Source: Candidatus Pelagibacter communis (lineage in GTDB: Bacteria > Pseudomonadota > Alphaproteobacteria > Pelagibacterales > Pelagibacteraceae). From it: a stretch of DNA of 64,000 bases. The notes below the pieces were generated by a model. The model did no database searches. It worked only from the letters and a program-made list of their open reading frames with translations, and was not told the DNA's origin. Location: the NCBI GenBank assembly GCA_001179885.1, contig CVSD01000016.1, positions 16,893-80,892 of the forward strand. Direction: 5' to 3'. Position numbers and translations under genes: made by a program. Shown here one piece after another: positions 1 to 8,290 of this stretch (its first letter is position 1; each line of letters begins with the position of its first letter).

Positions 1-1668
1 AGTAATATAATTAAACATATGTTTGGTATGGGAGTAACAGTGACTATAAACCAAAATTTAGCCGCTGATACTGCTGAGTATTTAGTTAAAGAGTTTGGCC
101 ACAATCCGATCAGAGAAGAAAAAGCTGAAGAAATAATAAAAAAAATAAAAGCATCTAGATCTGAGAATTTAAAAAATAGGCCACCAATCATTACTGTGAT
201 GGGTCATGTCGATCATGGTAAAACCTCTGTTTTAGATGTTTTAAGAAGTACAAATGTAGTTTCAGGAGAGTTTGGAGGAATAACCCAACACATTGGAGCT
301 TATCAAATTGAAAATCAATCTAACAAGTTAACTTTTATTGACACACCAGGTCATGCTGCCTTTACTGAAATGAGAGCTAGAGGATCAAAGCTTACTGATA
401 TTGTAGTTTTGGTTGTTGCAGCTGATGATGGAGTTAAACCACAAACAGTTGAGTCGATTAAACATGCTAAGGCAGCAAATGTACCAATAGTAGTTGCGAT
501 TAACAAATGTGATTTACCAAATGCAGATCCAAAAAAAATTAAAAATCAACTATTAGAATACGAGTTAATTGCTGAAGATCTATCAGGAGATACTTTAATG
601 ATTGAAATTTCTGCTAAAACAAAAATGAATTTAGATAAATTAGTTGAAGCAATAATTCTTCAAGCAGAAATTTTAGATCTTAAAACTGATTTTGACTCAA
701 AAGCTACAGGTGTAGTTTTAGAATCCAAAATTGATATAGGAAGAGGTCCAGTTGCAACAATTATTGTTACTACAGGTACATTAAAAAAAGGTGATTTTTT
801 TGTAAGTGGATTGAAATGGGGAAAAATTAGAGCAATCATTAATGATAAAGGAAAAAACATTGAGGAAGCTTTACCTTCAACACCAGTTGAAATCTTAGGA
901 ATTAATGGTGCTGCAAAAGCAGGAGATGATTTTATAGTTCTAGATAATGAGAAAGAGGCAAAAACTTTAAGTGAAAATAGAGCACAAGAAAGTAAAGATG
1001 GAAAAAATCCGTTAACATTTGCTACACAAGAATCTGCTTTTTCAAATAAGTCAACTGAGGAACTAAATTTAATTATAAAATCAGATGTTAATGGCTCATC
1101 TGAAGCTATAAAAAATGCAATCAGTCAAATTAAACATGAGGAAGTAAAACCAAAAATAATTTTATCAGATATTGGTATGGTGACGGAGACTGATGTGACA
1201 TTAGCCAAAGCATCAAAAGCAATATTAATTGCATTTAATGTTAAACCTAGCAAAGAAGCAAAAAAACTTGCTGAAATTGAAAAAATTCAGATCTCATCTT
1301 ACAATATAATTTATGAAGTTTTAGATTATGTAAAAAATAAAATGTCTGGGTTATTAACTCCCGATGTAGAAGAAAAAATTACTGGTTCTGCTCAAATTTT
1401 AGAAATATTCAAGGTTTCAGGCGCGGGTAAAGTTGCAGGTTCAAAAATAACTGAGGGCGAAATTAACAGTAATTCAGATGTTAGAATAATTAGAGATGGT
1501 GTAATTATTTTTACAGGAAAAGTTGGCAGTTTATTTAGAGAAAAAAATCAAGTAAAACAAGTAAACAATGGTCAAGAATGTGGAATTACAGTTAAAGACT
1601 ATATGGATTTTCAAAAAAATGACACAATAGAAGCTTTTAGTATAACAACAAAAGAAAGATCAATATAA
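1..1668 (+). CDS. infB: translation initiation factor IF-2 (5' end outside window)
   Basis: IF-2 is the GTPase that places initiator tRNA on the 30S subunit. The frame is open to the first base of the window, and the residues before the first ATG (position 19) still match IF-2, so the gene starts upstream and about 550 residues are seen. Visible GTPase motifs are GHVDHGKT (about residue 68), DTPGH and NKCD, followed by domain II and the C-terminal domains that bind fMet-tRNA. The stop codon overlaps the rbfA start (TAATG), which suggests translational coupling. The identification is secure; only the N-terminus is missing. Confidence 0.97.
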   Translation, partial: SNIIKHMFGMGVTVTINQNLAADTAEYLVKEFGHNPIREEKAEEIIKKIKASRSENLKNRPPIITVMGHVDHGKTSVLDVLRSTNVVSGEFGGITQHIGAYQIENQSNKLTFIDTPGHAAFTEMRARGSKLTDIVVLVVAADDGVKPQTVESIKHAKAANVPIVVAINKCDLPNADPKKIKNQLLEYELIAEDLSGDTLMIEISAKTKMNLDKLVEAIILQAEILDLKTDFDSKATGVVLESKIDIGRGPVATIIVTTGTLKKGDFFVSGLKWGKIRAIINDKGKNIEEALPSTPVEILGINGAAKAGDDFIVLDNEKEAKTLSENRAQESKDGKNPLTFATQESAFSNKSTEELNLIIKSDVNGSSEAIKNAISQIKHEEVKPKIILSDIGMVTETDVTLAKASKAILIAFNVKPSKEAKKLAEIEKIQISSYNIIYEVLDYVKNKMSGLLTPDVEEKITGSAQILEIFKVSGAGKVAGSKITEGEINSNSDVRIIRDGVIIFTGKVGSLFREKNQVKQVNNGQECGITVKDYMDFQKNDTIEAFSITTKERSI

Positions 1669-2036
1669 TGGCTGACAGAATAGGAAAACCCGTTTCACAA
1701 AGACAGTTAAGAGTTGGAGAGATGATTAGGCAGTCTTTAAGCATGATTTTTATTAGAAATGAGGCTAAGGTTCCAAAATTAGAAACTAACAATATAACAG
1801 TTACTGAAGTGAGAATGAGCCAAGATTTAAAAATTGCTAAAGCATATGTTCTTCCGTTAGGTGGGAAAAATGCAGAGGAAACAATTGAAATTTTAAAAGA
1901 GTATTCATTTTTAATAAGAAAAATTTTATCACAGAAAGTGGTTATGAAATTTTTACCTAAATTACTTTTTAGAAAAGATGAATCTTTTGAGTATGCGGAA
2001 AAAATAGAAAACTTAATAAAACAAACAAATAAATAA
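1668..2036 (+). CDS. rbfA: 30S ribosome-binding factor RbfA
   Basis: RbfA is a small KH-fold protein needed for late 16S rRNA/30S maturation. The 122 residues have the usual RbfA start (GKPVSQRQLRVGEMIRQSL) and the conserved block around VTEVRMSQDLKIAKAYV, and the length is normal. It overlaps the infB stop by one base. It is followed 12 bases later by rpsO, where many alphaproteobacteria have truB in between. Function is inferred from family and operon position. Confidence 0.95.
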   Translation: MADRIGKPVSQRQLRVGEMIRQSLSMIFIRNEAKVPKLETNNITVTEVRMSQDLKIAKAYVLPLGGKNAEETIEILKEYSFLIRKILSQKVVMKFLPKLLFRKDESFEYAEKIENLIKQTNK

Positions 2037-2048
2037 ATAGGAAAAAAA

Positions 2049-2297
2049 ATGAGTAAAAAAGCGCAAGAATTAGCAATGCATGAGAAAGATACTGGATCTT
2101 CAGAGATTCAAATCGCTTTGCTGACTGAAAAAATAGACACTCTCTCAAAACATATAAAACAATTCAAAAAAGATAAACATTCATCTGTTGGATTGCTGAG
2201 AGCTGTCAATAGACGAAAAAAATTGTTGGATTACCTAAAAAAAAATAAGGTAGACTCTTACAAAAATGTACTGTCGAAATTGAATTTAAGAAAATAG
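2049..2297 (+). CDS. rpsO: ribosomal protein S15
   Basis: S15 binds the central domain of 16S rRNA. The 82 residues contain the conserved DTGSSEIQIALLTEKI and the GLLRAVNRRKKLLDYL helix. The family is usually about 89 residues, and the missing part is at the N-terminus. No in-frame start lies upstream, so the short form appears real. It sits between rbfA and pnp, as in most proteobacteria. Confidence 0.97.
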   Translation: MSKKAQELAMHEKDTGSSEIQIALLTEKIDTLSKHIKQFKKDKHSSVGLLRAVNRRKKLLDYLKKNKVDSYKNVLSKLNLRK

Positions 2298-2354
2298 AAG
2301 TCAAAATAGATAGAACGGAATGAAACGAAACGAACGAAACGAAATGGAAATGAA
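2298..2354 (+). repeat. purine-rich GAAAC/GAAAT pentamer run in the rpsO-pnp leader
   Basis: From about 2311 to the pnp start the leader is almost pyrimidine-free and made of imperfect GAAAC, GAAC and GAAAT units. I see no hairpin terminator after rpsO. Three ATGs (2320, 2344, 2350) lie in a different frame from pnp. They open one 22-codon frame running to a TAG at 2386-2388 that overlaps the start of pnp. It could be a protein-binding or autoregulatory RNA segment, because pnp leaders are post-transcriptionally controlled in other bacteria, but that is inference. Confidence 0.5.
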
Positions 2355-4427
2355 ATGTTTAAAGTATACAAGAAGGAAATTGAAGTAGCAGGAAAGAAGA
2401 TAAGTTTAGAAACAGGTAAAGTAGCAAGACAGGCAGACGGTGCAATAATCGCAACATGTGGAGAGACAGTCGTATTAGCAACAGTAGTAGGAGCAAAAAA
2501 AGTAAATCCTGATATGGATTACTTTCCATTATCTGTAAATTACCAAGAAAAATATTATGCAGCTGGAAAAATTCCAGGTGGATATTTTAAAAGAGAAGCA
2601 AGACCAACTGAAAGCGAAACATTAATCTCTAGATTAATTGATAGACCAATTAGACCTTTGTTTCCTGATGAATTTAAAAATGAAGTACAGTTATTGCCAA
2701 CTGTAATTTCATATGACAAAGAAAACGAACCAGATATTTTGTCAATTATAGCATCATCAGCGGCATTAGCTATATCAGGAATGCCGTTTATGGGCCCTGT
2801 GGGTGCTTCTAGAGTTGGATATATTGATGGAAAATATGTTTTAAATCCATCAAAAACAGAATTAGAAAAATCTAAATTAGATTTAGTTGTAGCAGGTACG
2901 AAAGATGCTGTGCTTATGGTTGAGTCAGAAGCAAGTGGTTTAACAGAGGAAGAAATGTTAAATGCAGTTAAATTTGGTCATGAGGGTTTTGTTCCAGTAA
3001 TTGAAATGATAGAGGAACTTGCAAAAGAATGTAGAAAACCAGAGTGGACAGTTGAAAAAAAAGATCTATCTGAAGTTAAGAAAAAACTTGAGTCAAATTT
3101 TACAGAAGATCTTAAGAAAGCTTTTGGAACAAGAGATAAACAAGATAGATCAAATCAAATATCAGAAATCACAGATAAAGCTAAAAAGCTTTATGAGGAA
3201 GATGAAAACTATACAGATCTAGATGTAAACTCTGAACTTAAAAAGATAGAAAAATCTATAGTTAGAACTGATATTTTAAAAAACAAAAATAGGATTGATG
3301 GAAGAGGATTGTCAGATGTTAGACCTATTTCTTGTGAAGTGGGTATTTTACCAAGAACTCATGGTTCTGCTTTATTTACTAGAGGAGAAACACAGGCAAT
3401 AGTTACAGCTACTTTAGGTACTTCTGATGATGAACAAAGAATTGAGAGCTTAGATGGACTTCAAAAAGAAAGATTTATGCTTCACTATAACTTTCCACCA
3501 TTTTCAGTTGGAGAAACAGGAAGAATTGGAACTGGTAGAAGAGAAATAGGACATGGTAAATTAGCATGGAGAGCTATTCACTCTTCATTACCGTCGAAAG
3601 AAGCATTTCCTTATACTTTTAGGGTAGTTTCAGAGATTACAGAGTCTAACGGGTCATCTTCAATGGCTACTGTTTGTGGAACATCACTTGCATTAATGGA
3701 TGCAGGTGTACCAATTAAAGAACCAGTCGCTGGTATAGCAATGGGTTTAATTAAGGAAGGTGATGATTTTAGTGTCCTTTCAGATATTTTAGGGGATGAA
3801 GATCATCTAGGAGATATGGATTTTAAAGTTGCTGGAACTAAAGATGGAATTACTTCTCTACAAATGGATATTAAAATTACTGGAATTACATTTGAAATTA
3901 TGGAGCAGGCATTAAGTCAAGCCAAAGATGGAAGAGTTCATATTTTAGGAGAAATGAATAAAGCTTTATCAGCTTCAAGAGCTGATGTTGGTAAACATAC
4001 TCCAAAAATGGAAAAGATTACCGTCGATAAAAAAGATATCGCAGCTGTCATTGGAAAAGGTGGAGCAACAATCAGAGAGATTGTTGAAAAATCAGGTGCA
4101 AAAGTAGATGTGAATGATGAAGGAGTAGTAACAGTTGCTGCTCCTGATGAAGAGTCTAGAAACATTGCTATGCAAATGATCAAAGATATCACTGCCAAAG
4201 CTGAATTAAACAAAATTTATTCAGGTAAAGTAATGAAGATTATGGAGTTTGGTGCATTTGTTAATTTCTTAGGAAAACAAGATGGACTAGTTCATATCTC
4301 AGAACTTGCAGACAAAAGAGTTGCTAAAGTTACTGACGTTGTTAAAGAAGGTGATGAAGTAAAAGTTAAAGTGATTGGTTTTGATAGAGGTAAAGTAAAA
4401 CTTTCTATGAAACAAGCTGCTGAATAA
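2355..4427 (+). CDS. pnp: polyribonucleotide nucleotidyltransferase (PNPase)
   Basis: PNPase is a phosphorolytic 3'-5' exoribonuclease of the RNA degradosome. The 690 residues carry two RNase PH domains (about 1-220 and 300-540), a KH domain ([15 protein letters not shown], about residue 560) and a C-terminal S1 domain ending KVKLSMKQ. The length is close to the normal 700. The start at 2355 gives the family N-terminus ([25 protein letters not shown]). It follows rpsO after a repetitive purine-rich leader, so a separate post-transcriptional control step is possible. Confidence 0.97.
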   Translation: MFKVYKKEIEVAGKKISLETGKVARQADGAIIATCGETVVLATVVGAKKVNPDMDYFPLSVNYQEKYYAAGKIPGGYFKREARPTESETLISRLIDRPIRPLFPDEFKNEVQLLPTVISYDKENEPDILSIIASSAALAISGMPFMGPVGASRVGYIDGKYVLNPSKTELEKSKLDLVVAGTKDAVLMVESEASGLTEEEMLNAVKFGHEGFVPVIEMIEELAKECRKPEWTVEKKDLSEVKKKLESNFTEDLKKAFGTRDKQDRSNQISEITDKAKKLYEEDENYTDLDVNSELKKIEKSIVRTDILKNKNRIDGRGLSDVRPISCEVGILPRTHGSALFTRGETQAIVTATLGTSDDEQRIESLDGLQKERFMLHYNFPPFSVGETGRIGTGRREIGHGKLAWRAIHSSLPSKEAFPYTFRVVSEITESNGSSSMATVCGTSLALMDAGVPIKEPVAGIAMGLIKEGDDFSVLSDILGDEDHLGDMDFKVAGTKDGITSLQMDIKITGITFEIMEQALSQAKDGRVHILGEMNKALSASRADVGKHTPKMEKITVDKKDIAAVIGKGGATIREIVEKSGAKVDVNDEGVVTVAAPDEESRNIAMQMIKDITAKAELNKIYSGKVMKIMEFGAFVNFLGKQDGLVHISELADKRVAKVTDVVKEGDEVKVKVIGFDRGKVKLSMKQAAE

Positions 4428-4428
4428 A

Positions 4429-4707
4429 ATGAAAAAATTTTTTGAGGGCAATCTATCATTACCTATATCTTTTTGGCTATTTGGTTTTTTAGGTTCAGCA
4501 TTAATGGGTTTTGTGGGCATGGTGTTAACTCAAGATGCAGGGTTGATGAGAGTTGTTGCTCTCCCTTGGCATATTTTTATTGTGATTGGGATATGGAGAT
4601 CTTCAAATAATTATAAAGGATTAAAAATTTTTTCAATTTTGGCGAAAATAATGATGGTAATTTGGAGCTTAAACTTCGTAGCAGGACTTCTTTTAATAAT
4701 AATGTAA
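4429..4707 (+). CDS. small three-helix membrane protein, function unknown
   Basis: This 92-residue protein has three likely transmembrane helices (about 11-33, 39-56 and 66-91). Between the second and third is the loop GIWRSSNNYKG, a pattern I recall from small uncharacterised membrane proteins in many proteobacteria. It starts one base after the pnp stop, so it is probably read from the pnp transcript, and it ends one base before the convergent fabI gene. No catalytic motif is visible. I do not assign a function. Confidence 0.75.
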   Translation: MKKFFEGNLSLPISFWLFGFLGSALMGFVGMVLTQDAGLMRVVALPWHIFIVIGIWRSSNNYKGLKIFSILAKIMMVIWSLNFVAGLLLIIM

Positions 4708-4708
4708 T

Positions 4709-5494
4709 TTAAGTAATATTTTTAGGATCTGGCATCCCAACCTTGTTGTATCCAGCATCTACATAGTGAATTTCACCTGTAACACCATTAGCAAGGTCAC
4801 TTAGTAGATATAATGCCGAATTTCCAACATCATGTATATCTACGTTTCTTTTTAAAAAAGAATGGTCCTCATTCCATTTATATAGGAATTTTGCATCTCC
4901 AATAGCTGAAGCCGCTAATGTTTTAATAGGTCCTGCACTTATAGCATTTACTCTCATGTCTTTAGCACCTAAGTCTCTTGCAAGGTATTTAACACTTGCT
5001 TCAAGAGCTGACTTACAAACACCCATTACATTATAATTTGGAATAGCTTTAGTAGACTCATATGTTAAAGTTAGAAGACTTCCGCCTTGCTTCATTACTT
5101 TCGAAGCTTCTTTTGCTACCTCAGTAAATGAAAAACATGAAATCAACATACTTCTTAAAAAATTCTCTCTAGTAGTATTTAAATATTCACCTGATAATTC
5201 TGATTTATCTGAAAAAGCAACTGCGTGGACTACAAAATCAATTTCACCCCATTGAGATTTGATATCTTCAAATAATTTTATTACTTCTTCTTTTTTTTCA
5301 ACATCACAACTGAATGTTACTTTTGAATTTAATTTTTCAGCTAAAGGAACTACTCTTTTTTTAAGAGCATCTCCTAAATATGTGAATGCCAGCTCGGCTC
5401 CTGCTTCAGCTAGTTTTTGAGATATACCCCAGGCAATAGATCTTTCATTAGCAACTCCCATGATTAATCCTCTTTTACCTTTCATCAAGCTCAT
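4709..5494 (-). CDS. fabI: enoyl-[acyl-carrier-protein] reductase (NADH)
   Basis: FabI catalyses the last reduction of type II fatty-acid elongation, enoyl-ACP to acyl-ACP. The 261 residues form a short-chain dehydrogenase fold with the FabI-type nucleotide motif (GVANERSIAWG, about 13-23). The active site Tyr-x6-Lys is at Y154/K161, preceded by Y145. Length is typical. It is last in fabA-fabB-fabI, two bases after fabB. An alternative start three codons in (MKGKRG) is possible. The gene set is the one often found beside irr in alphaproteobacteria. Confidence 0.96.
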   Translation of the reverse strand: MSLMKGKRGLIMGVANERSIAWGISQKLAEAGAELAFTYLGDALKKRVVPLAEKLNSKVTFSCDVEKKEEVIKLFEDIKSQWGEIDFVVHAVAFSDKSELSGEYLNTTRENFLRSMLISCFSFTEVAKEASKVMKQGGSLLTLTYESTKAIPNYNVMGVCKSALEASVKYLARDLGAKDMRVNAISAGPIKTLAASAIGDAKFLYKWNEDHSFLKRNVDIHDVGNSALYLLSDLANGVTGEIHYVDAGYNKVGMPDPKNIT

Positions 5495-5496
5495 AA

Positions 5497-6708
5497 TTAA
5501 ACCTTCTCAAAAATTAAAGCAGCGTTAGTTCCACCAAAACCAAAACTATTAGACATTACGGTATTTAAAGTTGCACCAGTTTCAGTTTTTGCAACTATTG
5601 GGAATTTTTTAGCCTCTTCATCCATCTCATTTATATTAGCAGATCCTGCAATAAAATTGTTTTTCATCATAATTAAACAATAAATAGCTTCATGTACTGA
5701 TGCAGCTCCTAATGGATGTCCTGATAGAGATTTAGTTGAACTTATTTTTGGAATATTATCTCCGAAAGTTTCTTTAACAGCATTTAATTCAGTAATATCT
5801 CCAACTGGAGTTGAAGTTCCATGTGTATTGATGTAATCAATTTTATTTTTAGCTGTTGTCATTGCCATTTTCATACATCTTACAGCACCTTCACCTGATG
5901 GAGCCACCATATCGTATCCATCTGAAGTTGCTCCATAACCAGTTAATTCTGCGTATATTTTGGCTCCCCTTGCTTTTGCATGCTCATAATCTTCAAGAAC
6001 TATTACTCCACCACCTCCAGCAATTACAAAACCATCTCTCGTTTTGTCGTAAGCTCTTGATGCTGTTTTCGGAGTATCATTGTATTTTGATGATAAAGCA
6101 GTCATTGCATCAAACATTGCAGTCATCGCCCAATGTATTTCTTCACTACCACCTGCAAATACTACATCTTGTTTTCCCATTTGAATTAATTCCATAGAAT
6201 TTCCTATGCAATGTCCACTTGTGGCACAAGCAGAGCTCATTGTGTAATTTGTGCCTTTAATCTTAAAAGGAACAGCAAGTGTTGCTGAAGCTGTACTCGC
6301 CATTGTTCGTGGAACAATAAATGGCCCCATTAATTTTGGAGTTTTAGCTCTAGTTTTATCTGCTGCTAAAATTACGTTTTCGATTGAAGGTCCACCTGAA
6401 CCCATAACTATTCCAGTTTTAAAATTACTAACTTCACTTTCTTCAAGTCCAGAGTCTGCAATTGCTTCTTTCATCGCGATATAGTTATAAGCTGAGCCTG
6501 AGCCCATAAATCTAATTGTCTTTCTATCAATATGATCTTCTAATTTTATATTTGGTTTACCGTGTACATGACTTTTTAGATTATGTTCTTTATATTCCTC
6601 GGAGAATGAAATTCCTGATTTTGAATTTAGTAATGATTGATGAACTTCTTCTTGATTATTGCCTAAACAAGAAACAATACCTAGTCCTGTAATTACTACT
6701 CTTCTCAT
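5497..6708 (-). CDS. fabB: beta-ketoacyl-ACP synthase I
   Basis: FabB condenses malonyl-ACP with acyl-ACP and is needed to elongate unsaturated intermediates made by FabA. The 403 residues have the thiolase-fold triad: Cys161 (SSACATSGH), His296 ([11 protein letters not shown]) and His331 ([12 protein letters not shown]), plus the glycine-rich C-terminus ([12 protein letters not shown]). Its ATG overlaps the fabA stop by one base (TAATG). Pairing with fabA rather than fabF or fabZ genes supports fabB over fabF. Confidence 0.95.
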   Translation of the reverse strand: MRRVVITGLGIVSCLGNNQEEVHQSLLNSKSGISFSEEYKEHNLKSHVHGKPNIKLEDHIDRKTIRFMGSGSAYNYIAMKEAIADSGLEESEVSNFKTGIVMGSGGPSIENVILAADKTRAKTPKLMGPFIVPRTMASTASATLAVPFKIKGTNYTMSSACATSGHCIGNSMELIQMGKQDVVFAGGSEEIHWAMTAMFDAMTALSSKYNDTPKTASRAYDKTRDGFVIAGGGGVIVLEDYEHAKARGAKIYAELTGYGATSDGYDMVAPSGEGAVRCMKMAMTTAKNKIDYINTHGTSTPVGDITELNAVKETFGDNIPKISSTKSLSGHPLGAASVHEAIYCLIMMKNNFIAGSANINEMDEEAKKFPIVAKTETGATLNTVMSNSFGFGGTNAALIFEKV

Positions 6709-7208
6709 TATTTAAACAATCCTACTTTTAAACTATCAGCTGAATAGATCTTTTTATCATCTGCTAAAACAACTCCGTTTGCAAGACCTACGGTTGTTCC
6801 TCCAGGTGACATAATTTTTTTCATATCAATCTCATATCTAACTAATTTAACATTTTGTAAAACTTCTCCAGTAAATTTTACAGTTCCTACTCCTAATGCT
6901 CTCCCTTTACCTGGGTTTCCAATCCAACCCAAATAAAAACCAACTAATTGCCACATAGCATCAAGACCAAGACACCCTGGCATCACAGGATCTTCTTTGA
7001 AATGACAATCAAAAAACCAAAGATCCTCTTTTATGTCCAATTCGGCTTTTAATGACCCTTTTTTAAATGCTCCATTATCATCATTGATTTCAGTAATTCT
7101 ATCAAACATAAGCATTGGTGGAAGAGGTAATTTAGCATTGCCAGGCCCAAAAAGACCACCATTTCCGCAGTTTATAAGCTCATCATATGAATAGGAGTTT
7201 TTTTTCAT
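6708..7208 (-). CDS. fabA: 3-hydroxydecanoyl-ACP dehydratase/isomerase
   Basis: FabA dehydrates 3-hydroxydecanoyl-ACP and isomerises the product, the entry into anaerobic-type unsaturated fatty-acid synthesis. It is a hotdog protein with the active-site pair in [23 protein letters not shown], where His and Asp are 14 residues apart (about 69 and 83). I chose the ATG at 7208 (166 residues), which matches the family N-terminus. A GTG at 7220 would add four residues. It is divergent from irr, whose promoter region holds an Irr-box-like palindrome. Confidence 0.95.
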   Translation of the reverse strand: MKKNSYSYDELINCGNGGLFGPGNAKLPLPPMLMFDRITEINDDNGAFKKGSLKAELDIKEDLWFFDCHFKEDPVMPGCLGLDAMWQLVGFYLGWIGNPGKGRALGVGTVKFTGEVLQNVKLVRYEIDMKKIMSPGGTTVGLANGVVLADDKKIYSADSLKVGLFK

Positions 7209-7244
7209 AAAATTGAACACCCTTAATACTTGATTTTATTAAAT

Positions 7245-7277
7245 TATAATATACATATAGTTTAGAACTATTATAAA
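7245..7277 (+). promoter_or_regulatory. irr promoter with Irr-box (ICE)-like palindrome
   Basis: A perfect -10 box TATAAT lies at 7245-7250. At 7261-7277 is TTTAGAA-CTA-TTATAAA, one mismatch from the inverted heptamer TTTAGAA-N3-TTCTAAA, which is how I remember the alphaproteobacterial iron control element bound by Irr. It ends five bases before the irr ATG, just downstream of the expected start of transcription. Binding there would block irr, and it may also affect divergent fabA. The same motif recurs twice before the rubrerythrin gene. The function is inferred. Confidence 0.65.
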
Positions 7278-7282
7278 AAACA

Positions 7283-7711
7283 ATGTTAAAAAACGCTGAA
7301 TTTGTTGATAAATTAAGGTCTTCAGGGTTGAGGCCTACAAAACAGAGACTTAAAATTTGTGAAGTTTTATTTAATAGAGAAAAAACCTTTCACTTTACTA
7401 TTAACGATCTTGCTAAAAATATTTCTAATCAACTTAATGAAAAAATATCTTTAGCAACGGTGTATAATACCGTTCATGCTTTCAAGGATAAAGGATATTT
7501 AAAAGAAATTTCAATCAATAGTGACAAAAGTTATTTTGATACAAATATAACTAATCACCACCATTTTTTTGATGAAGATACAAATCAATTAATTGATTGT
7601 AATAACGAGGATATTGAAGAAGTAAGAGTAAAAAAAAATATTACTGAAAAAAAAATTAAATCAGTTGAAGTTTTGATTAAAGTTGCGAGTGATAATCAAA
7701 ATCAAAATTAA
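7283..7711 (+). CDS. irr: Irr-type (Fur family) iron/haem-responsive regulator
   Basis: This 142-residue Fur-family repressor has the DNA-binding winged helix (GLRPTKQRLKICEVLF, then ISLATVYNTVHAFKDKGYLKEI). It lacks the CxxC pairs of Fur. It has the triple-histidine segment TNHHHFF (His92-94) that in Irr proteins binds haem or metal. It is adjacent and divergent to fabA-fabB-fabI, the usual setting of alphaproteobacterial irr. Irr-box-like palindromes lie in its own promoter and before the next gene, which supports Irr over Fur, Zur or PerR. The C-terminal tail is short. Confidence 0.85.
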   Translation: MLKNAEFVDKLRSSGLRPTKQRLKICEVLFNREKTFHFTINDLAKNISNQLNEKISLATVYNTVHAFKDKGYLKEISINSDKSYFDTNITNHHHFFDEDTNQLIDCNNEDIEEVRVKKNITEKKIKSVEVLIKVASDNQNQN

Positions 7712-7740
7712 TACAATAATTTCAATAACTTACAGTCTAC

Positions 7741-7790
7741 ATTATAATTATTCTAAACTGTTGACAAGTTATTTAGAATGATTATATATT
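7741..7790 (+). promoter_or_regulatory. rubrerythrin promoter flanked by two Irr-box-like palindromes
   Basis: The -35 box TTGACA is at 7761-7766 and a -10 TATATT at 7785-7790 (18-base spacer; TATATA one or two bases earlier also fits). Box 1 is ATTATAA-TTA-TTCTAAA at 7741-7757 and box 2 is TTTAGAA-TGA-TTATATA at 7772-7788. Each has two mismatches to TTTAGAA-N3-TTCTAAA. Box 1 abuts the -35 and box 2 covers the spacer and -10, which suits repression. The outer strong half-sites, ATTCTAAA and TTTAGAAT, also form an inverted repeat around the -35. Confidence 0.65.
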
Positions 7791-7814
7791 ATTTTATCAA
7801 TTAAGGAGATCAAT

Positions 7815-8231
7815 ATGTCATTAAAAGGAACAAAAACAAAAGAAAATCTAGAAGCGGCATTCGCCGGTGAAAGTCAAGCGAACAGAAGATATCTTTACTT
7901 TGCTCAAAAAGCAGACATTGAAGGATATAATGATGTTGCATCAGTATTTAGATCAACTGCCGAAGGTGAAACAGGTCATGCACATGGACATCTTGAGTAT
8001 TTAGAAGAAGTGGGAGATCCTGCTACAGGTTTACCAATTGGTGAAACTAAAGCTAATTTAGCTTCAGCTGTACAAGGTGAAACACATGAATATACAGACA
8101 TGTATCCAGGTATGGCAAAAACAGCAAGAGAAGAGGGTTTCGAAGAAATCGCTGATTGGTTTGAAACTTTAGCAAAAGCTGAAAAATCACATGCTGGTAA
8201 ATTTCAAAAAACTTTAGATTCTATTAGCTAA
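7815..8231 (+). CDS. rbr: rubrerythrin (diiron domain only)
   Basis: Rubrerythrins are ferritin-like diiron proteins, usually acting as peroxide reductases. The 138 residues carry the ligands expected for the four-helix bundle: Glu19, Glu52-x2-His55, Glu89 and Glu123-x2-His126. There is no C-terminal rubredoxin domain, so electrons must come from another protein, perhaps the downstream Fe-S protein. A strong Shine-Dalgarno AAGGAG (7803-7808) and a near-consensus promoter suggest high expression. Two Irr-box-like sites at the promoter suggest iron/haem control. A clear hairpin follows the gene. Confidence 0.92.
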   Translation: MSLKGTKTKENLEAAFAGESQANRRYLYFAQKADIEGYNDVASVFRSTAEGETGHAHGHLEYLEEVGDPATGLPIGETKANLASAVQGETHEYTDMYPGMAKTAREEGFEEIADWFETLAKAEKSHAGKFQKTLDSIS

Positions 8232-8241
8232 TCTTTAATTA

Positions 8242-8274
8242 TTTAGTGGGTGGCTATCACCCACTAAAATTTTA
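8242..8274 (+). terminator. hairpin terminator or attenuator after rubrerythrin
   Basis: A perfect 11-bp stem (TTTAGTGGGTG at 8242-8252 pairing with CACCCACTAAA at 8258-8268) has a five-base loop and is followed by ATTTTAATTT. The T run is short, so it probably ends most rubrerythrin transcripts while letting some read through into the next gene. Confidence 0.8.
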
Positions 8275-8290
8275 ATTTGTAATATTAAAT

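Noticed and set aside
2311..2354. Repeated GAAAC units read as a possible CRISPR or tandem-repeat element
   Set aside because: Units are only five bases, imperfect, without spacers or cas genes; kept only as a leader repeat.
5856..6484. Plus-strand frames opposite fabB
   Set aside because: Low-complexity Leu/His/Gln composition and full overlap with an unmistakable fabB gene.
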